DNA from: Nitrosomonadales bacterium
Lineage (GTDB): Bacteria > Pseudomonadota > Gammaproteobacteria > Burkholderiales > Methylophilaceae
NCBI GenBank assembly: GCA_018657165.1
Contig: JABHXS010000105.1
Location: 1 to 5,616, forward strand
Reading direction: 5' to 3'
DNA length: 5,616 bases
The position numbers and the translations under genes were made by a program. This document shows positions 1 through 5,616 of the stretch, one piece after another (the stretch's first letter is position 1; each line of letters starts with the position of its first letter). The notes beneath the pieces are model-generated. The model did no database searches and was not told where the DNA came from. It saw only the letters and a program-made list of their open reading frames with translations.

Positions 1-2877
1 ATTAAGTGACTGTGCGACATCAACTATTTTTTCATGGTCCTCTTTTCTAACACTAATAAATGCCATTCCTTTTGTCGGAAGGATCATTGATGCACCCATT
101 TGAGACTTGATAAATGCCTCTGCAAATGATGCGCCTACACCCATTACCTCTCCTGTAGATTTCATTTCAGGCCCCAATATCACATCCACCCCCGGAAATT
201 TAATAAAAGGGAAAACAGCCTCTTTCACTGAGAAAAATTTTGGCTTGACCTCAGCAGTCAATTTTTGTGCCTTTAATGATTCGCCCGCCATACATCTGGC
301 AGCAATTTTTGCTAATGGTCTTCCAATTGCCTTTGAAACAAAGGGGACAGTTCTCGAAGCTCTTGGATTGACTTCTAAAACATAAATATCATCTCCCTGA
401 AGAGCAAATTGAACATTCATCAATCCTATAACATTAAGCTTTAATGCCATCTTTTTTGTTTGGGATATTAATTCACTCTGTTTTTTTTCATTAATACTAT
501 AAGGCGGTAATGAGCATGCAGAATCTCCCGAATGAACTCCAGCTTGCTCAATATGCTCCATTATCCCCCCTACAATCACTGATTTTCCATCAGATATAGC
601 ATCAATATCGACTTCAATTGCGTCATTTAAAAATCTATCTAAAAGCACAGGTGAGTTATGAGATACTTTAACAGCCTCTCTCATATATCTTTCTAAGTCC
701 GATTGTTCATGAACAATTTCCATAGCCCTTCCCCCAAGAACATAGCTTGGGCGAACTACGAGTGGATACCCGATTTCTTTAGCGAGCTCAATTGCTTCCT
801 CAGGAGCTCTCGCAGTCCTGTTCGGAGGTTGTTTTAAATTGAGACCATTTAATATTTTTTGAAATCTCTCCCTATCTTCTGCAGCATCAATATCTTCAGG
901 CAATGTTCCAATAATTGGAGCTCCAGCCTCGGCTAAGGACTTGGATAGCTTAAGTGGAGTTTGTCCGCCATACTGAACAATTACACCAAAAGGATTTTCC
1001 TTATACACAATCTCTAAAACATCTTCTAACGTGACTGATTCAAAATATAACCTGTCAGAAATATCATAATCTGTCGACACTGTTTCTGGATTGCAATTTA
1101 CCATGATGGTTTCAAAACCAGCTTCCTTTAGTGCTAGGGAAGCATGGACACAACAATAGTCAAATTCTATCCCTTGACCGATCCTGTTTGGGCCACCACC
1201 TAAAATCATTATTTTTTTATTTGATGTTGGGCGTGATTCACATTCATGCTCGTAAGTGGAGTATAAGTATGCCGTATCTGTATGGAATTCTGCCGCACAT
1301 GTATCCACACGCTTGTAGACTGGATGAATATTATTTTCAATTCTTAATTCCCTAACATTCTTTTCATCAGCACCTAAAAGATATCCAATACGATGATCAG
1401 AAAATCCTTTTTGTTTAAGCTCGAATAAATAAGTCTTATCTATAGCACCAAGCTTATTACTTTTTAATATTTCTTCATTTTCAATTAAATCTTTAATTTG
1501 GTGTAAGAACCACGGATCAATTTTAGTGAGACTAAATATTTCATCTATTGATAAACCAAGCCTCATTGCATCAGCTAAGTATCTAAATCTATCTGAACCT
1601 GGCTCTTTCAATTCTTTAATGATCATTGTTTTGTCTGACGAAATCTCATTTAAACCATCATATCCAAGCTCAAGACCTCTCAACGCTTTTTGAAAAGATT
1701 CTTGGAAACTTCTTCCAATAGCCATTACCTCACCAACAGATTTCATTTGTGTAGTAAGAATTGGATCTGCATTTGGAAATTTTTCAAAAGCAAAACGTGG
1801 GATTTTAGTCACAACATAATCAATAGTAGGCTCAAAAGATGCTGGTGTTAAGCCTCCAGTTATTTCATTGCTTAACTCATCAAGGGAATATCCGACAGCC
1901 AATTTAGCCGCTATTTTTGCAATTGGAAACCCTGTAGCCTTTGATGCAAGAGCTGATGACCTTGATACTCGAGGATTCATTTCAATAACAACCATTCGTC
2001 CATCTTCAGGGTTTATAGCAAATTGAACATTAGAACCTCCAGTATCTACTCCAATCTCCCTTAATACATCAATTGAGGCATTCCTCATAATTTGATATTC
2101 TTTATCCGTTAAAGTTTGAGCAGGTGCAACAGTAATTGAATCTCCTGTATGTACACCCATAGGATCAAAATTTTCAATTGAGCAAATAATTATGCAATTA
2201 TCGTTTGAGTCACGAACGACTTCCATTTCAAATTCTTTCCAACCTAACAGAGACTCTTCAATAAGTAACTCTTTGGTTGGTGAAGCCTCAAGCCCTCTTT
2301 CACATATCGTGACAAATTCTTCTTTATTATAAGCAATCCCACCCCCACTACCCCCCATCGTGAATGATGGCCTAATGATTGCTGGATAACCAATACCCGC
2401 CTGAACTTGCATAGCCTCTTCGAGGCTATGCGCGATGACTGATTTTGCTGATGCCAAACCAATCTTGCTCATCGCTTGTTTAAATAGCTGCCTGTCCTCT
2501 GCTTTATCAATAGCCTCCTTTGAGGCGCCAATTAACTCAACATTTAAGCTTTCTAAAACTCCATTTTTATCAAGATCTAGAGCACAATTTAGTGCTGTTT
2601 GTCCTCCCATTGTGGGTAATAAAGCATCTGGCCTTTCAATTTCAATTATCTTTTTAACAACTTCCCACTTTATTGGCTCAATGTAGGTAGCATCTGCAAC
2701 ATTTGGGTCCGTCATAATTGTTGCTGGATTTGAATTTACAAGGATAACGCGATAGCCTTCTTCCTTTAAAGCCTTACATGCCTGAGCCCCAGAATAATCA
2801 AATTCACAGGCTTGTCCAATGATAATTGGGCCTGCGCCAATTATTAAAATTGATTTTATATCCTTTCTTTTACTCAC
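1..2877 (-). CDS. carB: Carbamoyl-phosphate synthase large subunit CarB (3' end outside window)
   Basis: CarB makes carbamoyl phosphate in the cytoplasm from bicarbonate, two ATP and ammonia channelled from CarA, feeding pyrimidine and arginine synthesis. I read 959 codons without a stop or frameshift. E. coli CarB has 1073 residues, so roughly 110 C-terminal residues lie beyond position 1. The carboxyphosphate half is residues 1 to about 400, with GAGPIIIGQ near the N-terminus, R129, R169, PSFTMGGSGGG, E215, H243, Q285 and E299-MNPR all in E. coli register. A linker/oligomerisation region follows to about 553. The second ATP-grasp half starts at ILGGGPNRIGQG (558-569) and includes R709, Q823 and E835-VNPR. 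Only the start of the MGS-like allosteric domain (from about 930) is visible. The start is GTG at 2877: an in-frame TAG lies two codons upstream, no nearby ATG exists, and AAGGA sits six bases before it. It overlaps the carA stop by four bases. Identification is essentially certain. Confidence 0.98.
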   Translation of the reverse strand, partial: MSKRKDIKSILIIGAGPIIIGQACEFDYSGAQACKALKEEGYRVILVNSNPATIMTDPNVADATYIEPIKWEVVKKIIEIERPDALLPTMGGQTALNCALDLDKNGVLESLNVELIGASKEAIDKAEDRQLFKQAMSKIGLASAKSVIAHSLEEAMQVQAGIGYPAIIRPSFTMGGSGGGIAYNKEEFVTICERGLEASPTKELLIEESLLGWKEFEMEVVRDSNDNCIIICSIENFDPMGVHTGDSITVAPAQTLTDKEYQIMRNASIDVLREIGVDTGGSNVQFAINPEDGRMVVIEMNPRVSRSSALASKATGFPIAKIAAKLAVGYSLDELSNEITGGLTPASFEPTIDYVVTKIPRFAFEKFPNADPILTTQMKSVGEVMAIGRSFQESFQKALRGLELGYDGLNEISSDKTMIIKELKEPGSDRFRYLADAMRLGLSIDEIFSLTKIDPWFLHQIKDLIENEEILKSNKLGAIDKTYLFELKQKGFSDHRIGYLLGADEKNVRELRIENNIHPVYKRVDTCAAEFHTDTAYLYSTYEHECESRPTSNKKIMILGGGPNRIGQGIEFDYCCVHASLALKEAGFETIMVNCNPETVSTDYDISDRLYFESVTLEDVLEIVYKENPFGVIVQYGGQTPLKLSKSLAEAGAPIIGTLPEDIDAAEDRERFQKILNGLNLKQPPNRTARAPEEAIELAKEIGYPLVVRPSYVLGGRAMEIVHEQSDLERYMREAVKVSHNSPVLLDRFLNDAIEVDIDAISDGKSVIVGGIMEHIEQAGVHSGDSACSLPPYSINEKKQSELISQTKKMALKLNVIGLMNVQFALQGDDIYVLEVNPRASRTVPFVSKAIGRPLAKIAARCMAGESLKAQKLTAEVKPKFFSVKEAVFPFIKFPGVDVILGPEMKSTGEVMGVGASFAEAFIKSQMGASMILPTKGMAFISVRKEDHEKIVDVAQSLN
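2409..2431. repeat. Perfect 10-bp inverted repeat within carB
   Basis: GCATAGCCTC (2409-2418) and GAGGCTATGC (2422-2431) are exact reverse complements separated by TTC, giving a tight hairpin on either strand. It lies inside carB and encodes part of the segment AHSLEEAM (residues 149-156), which is conserved in CarB. It may therefore be a by-product of codon choice and not a dedicated element. Confidence 0.6.
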
Positions 2878-4016
2878 TTTCTATCCTTAAATTGTTTGAT
2901 CATTGTTATAAATCTATCAAAAAGATAGGACATCTCAGTTGGGCCAGGACTCGCTTCAGGGTGACCTTGAAATCCGAATGCTGGAACATCTGTTCTCTCA
3001 ATACCCTGCAAACTTCCATCAAATAGGGATAGGTGGGTTATTTTCAAGTTTTCAGATAAAGATTTTGGATCAACTGAAAAGCCATGATTTTGACTTGTAA
3101 TAAATATCTTGCCAGACCTTATATCACGAACAGGGTGATTAGCGCCATGATGTCCAAATTTCATTTTTTCTGTTTTAGCTCCACTCGCCAATGCTAAAAG
3201 TTGATGCCCCAAACAAATGCCAAATATAGGAACTTCTTTTTTTAAAAAAACTTTAATATTGTTAATTGCATATTCACAAGGCTCAGGGTCACCCGGACCG
3301 TTTGACAAAAATATTCCATCAGGCTTGAGCGCCATTACATCATCAATACCTGTCTTCGCAGGTACGACTGTGACATTACATCCTCTAGACACCAACATCC
3401 TCAGTATATTTTTCTTTATTCCAAAATCATAAGCCACAACATTGAGCTCTTGATTATCCATTGTTTCAAAACCCTTACCCAGAGACCATTCACTCTCGTT
3501 GAAGTTATAAGAAGTTTTTGAGGTTACTTTTTGTGCAAGGTCTGACCCTAATAAACCATTAAATTCTTTAGCAACTTTAAGTGCATAATCTTCATCAATA
3601 TTCTCACCAGCTAAAATACAGCCTGATTGTGCGCCATGAGTCCTTAAATACGTTGTTAAACTTCTTGTATCAATACCTGCAATACTTACAATATTTTTTT
3701 TAATTAAAAATTCTGAAAGTGAGCAATTAGACCTAAAGTTTGAATGTTGAAAAGGTAAATCATGGATAATAATTCCTTTTGAATAAATATGATTTGATTC
3801 AAAGTCCTCCTCATTGATACCGACATTACCAATATGAGGATAGGTAAAAGATATAATTTGATCAGCATATGAAGGATCTGAAATAATTTCTTGATAGCCT
3901 GTCATTGAGGTGTTAAAAACAACCTCTCCAACTGTATTACCTGAAGCGCCAATTGAAAAACCTCGAAACTTTGTTCCGTCCGCTAGCACTAATATGGCCG
4001 GCAATTTAGACGCCAA
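2874..4016 (-). CDS. carA: Carbamoyl-phosphate synthase small subunit CarA (glutaminase)
   Basis: CarA hydrolyses glutamine and passes ammonia through a tunnel to CarB, with which it forms the cytoplasmic synthase. From the TTG at 4016 it is 380 residues, close to the 382 of E. coli CarA. The N-terminal small-subunit domain covers about residues 1-185 and includes GEVVFNTSMTGYQEI and YPHIGNVG. The class I glutamine amidotransferase domain follows, with LSNGPGDP at 237-244, the nucleophile C268 in GICLGHQ, SQNHGFSVD at 308-316, and H352 and E354 in GFQGHPEASPGP. The catalytic triad is therefore intact. The open frame is bounded upstream by a TAA at 4034-4032 and contains no ATG before the conserved region. 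I prefer TTG 4016 because GGGAG (4026-4022) lies five bases upstream and the resulting start, MASKLPAILVLADGT, suits the family. TTG 4028 (384 residues) and TTG 4004 are alternatives. It ends in TGA overlapping the carB GTG. Confidence 0.97.
   Translation of the reverse strand: MASKLPAILVLADGTKFRGFSIGASGNTVGEVVFNTSMTGYQEIISDPSYADQIISFTYPHIGNVGINEEDFESNHIYSKGIIIHDLPFQHSNFRSNCSLSEFLIKKNIVSIAGIDTRSLTTYLRTHGAQSGCILAGENIDEDYALKVAKEFNGLLGSDLAQKVTSKTSYNFNESEWSLGKGFETMDNQELNVVAYDFGIKKNILRMLVSRGCNVTVVPAKTGIDDVMALKPDGIFLSNGPGDPEPCEYAINNIKVFLKKEVPIFGICLGHQLLALASGAKTEKMKFGHHGANHPVRDIRSGKIFITSQNHGFSVDPKSLSENLKITHLSLFDGSLQGIERTDVPAFGFQGHPEASPGPTEMSYLFDRFITMIKQFKDRK
2884..2888 (-). promoter_or_regulatory. 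carB ribosome-binding site within the end of carA
   Basis: AAGGA, inside the last codons of carA, lies six bases before the carB GTG at 2877. Together with the GTGA overlap, it lets ribosomes finishing carA start carB directly, which suits two subunits needed in equal amounts. Confidence 0.7.
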
Positions 4017-4021
4017 AAAAA

Positions 4022-4026
4022 CTCCC
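4022..4026 (-). promoter_or_regulatory. carA ribosome-binding site deciding a TTG start
   Basis: GGGAG lies five bases (TTTTT) before the TTG at 4016, the only good Shine-Dalgarno match near the carA start. No comparable sequence precedes the upstream TTG at 4028, where the preceding bases are AT-rich (TTTTAAATC). This site is the reason for choosing 4016 as the start. Confidence 0.6.
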
Positions 4027-4056
4027 AAGATTTAAAATATTTTTGATTAAATTGAG
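4024..4056 (-). other. Possible second carA leader hairpin covering the ribosome-binding site
   Basis: Directly after the first hairpin, CUCAAUUUAA (4056-4047) can pair with UUAAA (4035-4031) and UUGGG (4028-4024). That gives ten pairs including one G-U, a two-base bulge (4030-4029) and an 11-base loop. The 3' arm takes up the three Gs of the GGGAG ribosome-binding site. The stem is mostly A-U, so its stability is uncertain. If it forms, it would dampen carA translation until opened. No known riboswitch class is recognised. Confidence 0.3.
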
Positions 4057-4078
4057 CGGCTAAATTTATTTACAGCCG
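4057..4078 (-). other. Hairpin in the carA leader
   Basis: In the predicted transcript CGGCU (4078-4074) can pair with AGCCG (4061-4057). One more G-U pair gives a six-pair stem around a ten-base loop, starting only a few bases after the predicted transcription start. No run of U follows it, so it does not look like an intrinsic terminator. It may protect the 5' end or help shape the leader; this role is inference. Confidence 0.45.
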
Positions 4079-4087
4079 ATCGCGAAT

Positions 4088-4116
4088 AGTATAATTTAAT
4101 ATGTGACTTTCTTCAA
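4088..4116 (-). promoter_or_regulatory. Predicted sigma70-type promoter for carAB
   Basis: On the minus strand, a -35 element TTGAAG (4116-4111, 4 of 6 consensus bases) is followed by a spacer of exactly 17 bases and a -10 element TATACT (4093-4088, 5 of 6). Transcription would start near 4081, giving a leader of about 65 bases before the carA TTG at 4016. It lies wholly within the dapB-carA gap, where a carAB promoter is expected. In AT-rich DNA chance matches are common, but the spacing and position make this a good candidate. I could not recognise an arginine (ArgR) or other operator around it. Confidence 0.65.
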
Positions 4117-4141
4117 TTATTTCTTCTTTAAAAAAAGAAAA

Positions 4142-4957
4142 TTACGATTCTTTTTTTAAATTTAAGACATCAAACATATCAAATAAACCTTTAGTTTTGT
4201 TATTTAGAAATCTTGCAGCCTTAATAGCGCCCTTAGAGAACGTTGTTCTGCTTCCAGCCTTATGGGTCAATTCAATCCTTTCCCCATCACCTGCGAATAG
4301 CACAGTATGGTCTCCAACAATATCGCCTCCCCTAACAACTGAAAAACCTATATCTTTCTTTTGACGCTCTTTTTGAATTCCCTCTCGACTAAAAACAGCA
4401 TCTTCATTAAGATTTCTATTAGAAGCTTTTGCTACTTCCTCTCCGAGTCTTATTGCTGTTCCAGATGGGGCATCAACCTTATGTTTATGATGTGATTCCA
4501 TAATTTCGATATCAAAGTCGTCATAAAGAGATTTTGTTGCCTTTTCTACCAAAGAAATAAGCACGTTAACACCGATACTCATGTTTGGCGCAAAACATAT
4601 TGGTATTTCTTTAGCCGCTAGCGATATCTTATTTTTTTCACTATCTGAAAAACCAGTCGTGCCTAGCACATACGCCAGATTATTTTGTACACAAAAATCT
4701 AAGTACCCTAAACTTGCTTCGGGCCTTGTAAAGTCGATTAAAACATTTGCTTGGGCCTTATCAGCTGATAAGTCAGAGCTAATTTTAATGTTGCTCTCAA
4801 TTCCCATCAGCTCTCCTGCATCCTTACCAATTCTTGGTGAAGTTTTTATATCAATTGCCATGATAAGATTTAACTCTGAATTTTCCAGAATCTCTTTAAT
4901 AATTGCCTGCCCCATCTTCCCTGACGCACCGACTACAATAATATTTATTTTTTTCAT
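4142..4957 (-). CDS. dapB: 4-hydroxy-tetrahydrodipicolinate reductase DapB
   Basis: DapB is the cytoplasmic NAD(P)H-dependent reductase that converts the DapA product to tetrahydrodipicolinate, in the diaminopimelate/lysine branch that supplies lysine and peptidoglycan. The protein has 271 residues, close to the 273 of E. coli. The N-terminal Rossmann fold shows VGASGKMG at 9-16. The acidic residue D36 after the second strand is where the cofactor ribose is usually contacted. GTTGF is at 99-103 and APNMSIGVNV at 123-132. The family signature ESHHKHKVDAPSGTA (154-168) contains catalytic H156/H157 and substrate-binding K160, matching E. coli H159/H160/K163. The C-terminal part has GDHTVLFAG and the RTTFSKGA segment. 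The start is ATG at 4957, three bases after the bamE stop, with a weak GGA about nine bases upstream, so translation may depend partly on bamE. The stop is TAA, followed by the carAB promoter region. No anomaly is seen in the protein. Confidence 0.98.
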   Translation of the reverse strand: MKKINIIVVGASGKMGQAIIKEILENSELNLIMAIDIKTSPRIGKDAGELMGIESNIKISSDLSADKAQANVLIDFTRPEASLGYLDFCVQNNLAYVLGTTGFSDSEKNKISLAAKEIPICFAPNMSIGVNVLISLVEKATKSLYDDFDIEIMESHHKHKVDAPSGTAIRLGEEVAKASNRNLNEDAVFSREGIQKERQKKDIGFSVVRGGDIVGDHTVLFAGDGERIELTHKAGSRTTFSKGAIKAARFLNNKTKGLFDMFDVLNLKKES

Positions 4958-4960
4958 ATT

Positions 4961-5616
4961 TTAGAATCCAATATTTTCCATTAGAAGTTCAAAGTACCCC
5001 GAATCTTCTTTGTCTGGTATGGAAGTTTTTAAATCTTCCTTGATGCTCTGAGAAACGCTACCTGATTCTTCAACTGCATTCTTTTTCACAGGCTTTTCAA
5101 CTGATTCTCTTTGTTCATTATCAATAGAACTATTACTTTTTTCAAGTGTTTCATCTTTATCTTCAATATCACTGAATTTTTTTTGCTCATCAGACAGAGA
5201 TTCCTCATCCCATTCTTTGACCTTACTAGATGATTTTTCCGATTCCATAGCCTTAATATTTTTGTTTCGATCAATAAGGTCTCCAGTTAGGTTAACAAGA
5301 ATATCTTTTTTAAAAGACAGAATAAGGTGCCTTGATTCAATAAATTTACCTTCTTTTCTAACAACGTAAATATAGTCCCAACGACTTTTATGAAATGAAT
5401 CTTGAATCAAAGGAGTTCCCAACACAAATCTTACCTGGGATTTATTCATACCAGGCTTAATCTCTAATAGCATCTCTGGAGTTATTTCATTTCCTTGAGA
5501 AATATCCTGTCTATATGTTTCAGGGAGGTATTTAGTGATGATGTTGATTAATGGGATAACAGATAAATCGGTATCATCATCCTCTTGCCCGACTGGGATG
5601 CTATCTTCATCAGATG
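4961..5616 (-). CDS. bamE: Outer membrane protein assembly factor BamE (SmpA/OmlA family), 5' end outside window
   Basis: BamE is a small periplasm-facing lipoprotein of the BAM complex, which folds beta-barrel proteins into the outer membrane. The frame is open from 5616 to the TAA at 4963-4961 (217 visible residues), so the first internal ATG (5473) is not the start. Upstream of it the frame encodes an acidic stretch (SDEDSIPVGQEDDDTD), then YRQDISQGNEITPE, the expected lead-in to the family domain. The signal peptide and lipobox cysteine would lie beyond the window edge. The domain covers visible residues about 34-113, with KPGMNKSQVRFVLGTPL at 53-69 and RWDYIY at 78-83. The last 100 residues form a low-complexity tail with about 27 Asp/Glu, 16 Lys/Arg and 17 Ser, ending in YFELLMENIGF. 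E. coli BamE is only about 113 residues, so the tail is an extension. Three bases separate the gene from dapB, implying one transcript. The family call is firm; the function of the tail is unknown. Confidence 0.93.
   Translation of the reverse strand, partial: SDEDSIPVGQEDDDTDLSVIPLINIITKYLPETYRQDISQGNEITPEMLLEIKPGMNKSQVRFVLGTPLIQDSFHKSRWDYIYVVRKEGKFIESRHLILSFKKDILVNLTGDLIDRNKNIKAMESEKSSSKVKEWDEESLSDEQKKFSDIEDKDETLEKSNSSIDNEQRESVEKPVKKNAVEESGSVSQSIKEDLKTSIPDKEDSGYFELLMENIGF

Noticed and set aside
107..385. 92-codon open frame on the plus strand, and similar short plus-strand frames at 1131-1355, 2435-2686, 2826-3026 and 3217-3432
   Set aside because: All are antisense to carB or carA, which are intact and conserved across these stretches. 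I recognise no family in the products.
121..1760. Similar sequence near 121-180 and 1690-1760 as a DNA repeat
   Set aside because: This reflects the well-known ancient duplication of the two CarB ATP-grasp halves (KSTGEVMGVG versus KSVGEVMAIG), not a recent repeat.
2244..2462. 72-codon minus-strand frame within carB, and a 62-codon one at 5086-5274 within bamE
   Set aside because: Both are out-of-frame readings of the real genes on the same strand and have no recognisable protein features.
4122..4141. Hairpin directly after the dapB stop (TTCTTT, loop TTTT, AAAGAA) as an intrinsic terminator
   Set aside because: The stem is almost all A-T and is followed by GAAATAATTG, not a run of T, so it does not meet the usual terminator pattern. 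Read-through into carAB remains possible.
4581..4964. 127-codon open frame on the plus strand
   Set aside because: It lies antisense to dapB, whose protein is a clear full-length family member. The product is hydrophobic and low-complexity, as expected of an antisense shadow of an AT-rich gene.
1..5616. A novel defence, mobile or secretion system
   Set aside because: The window is fully accounted for by four core genes and a 125-base regulatory gap. I see no integrase, transposase, repeat array, toxin-antitoxin pair or unexplained long stretch.

Overview
The window is a dense, AT-rich stretch of bacterial chromosome with every gene on the minus strand. In the direction of transcription the order is bamE (5' end outside the window), dapB, carA, carB (3' end outside the window). 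All four are recognisable core genes. There is no sign of mobile DNA, tRNA or rRNA genes, CRISPR, or a novel multi-gene system. The gene order (bamE beside dapB, then carAB) and the protein sequences, especially the second half of CarB, look betaproteobacterial. With the low G+C and strong preference for A/T-ending codons, an AT-rich, small-genome betaproteobacterium such as the Methylophilales/OM43 type is my best guess. That is inference and needs a phylogeny.

Layout: positions 5616 to 4961 hold bamE, an outer-membrane assembly lipoprotein. Its reading frame continues past the nearest ATG (5473) to the window edge without a stop. It carries an unusual, highly charged C-terminal tail of about 100 residues. 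Three bases later, dapB (4957 to 4142) encodes dihydrodipicolinate reductase. A 125-base gap (4141 to 4017) holds a good sigma70-type promoter (-35 TTGAAG, 17-base spacer, -10 TATACT) and a leader of about 65 bases that can form two adjacent hairpins. The second hairpin would cover part of the carA ribosome-binding site. carA (4016 to 2874) has no ATG at its start and most likely begins at a TTG. carB begins at a GTG overlapping the carA stop (GTGA, 4 bases) and is open for 959 codons to position 1, lacking only most of its C-terminal allosteric domain.

Functionally, CarA releases ammonia from glutamine and CarB uses it with bicarbonate and two ATP to make carbamoyl phosphate for pyrimidine and arginine synthesis. 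DapB makes the lysine/peptidoglycan precursor tetrahydrodipicolinate. BamE belongs to the machine that inserts beta-barrel proteins into the outer membrane. bamE and dapB look co-transcribed. carAB probably has its own promoter and may also receive read-through. The points most worth a second look are the BamE extensions, the non-ATG starts of both car genes, the structured carA leader and a perfect 10-bp palindrome inside carB.
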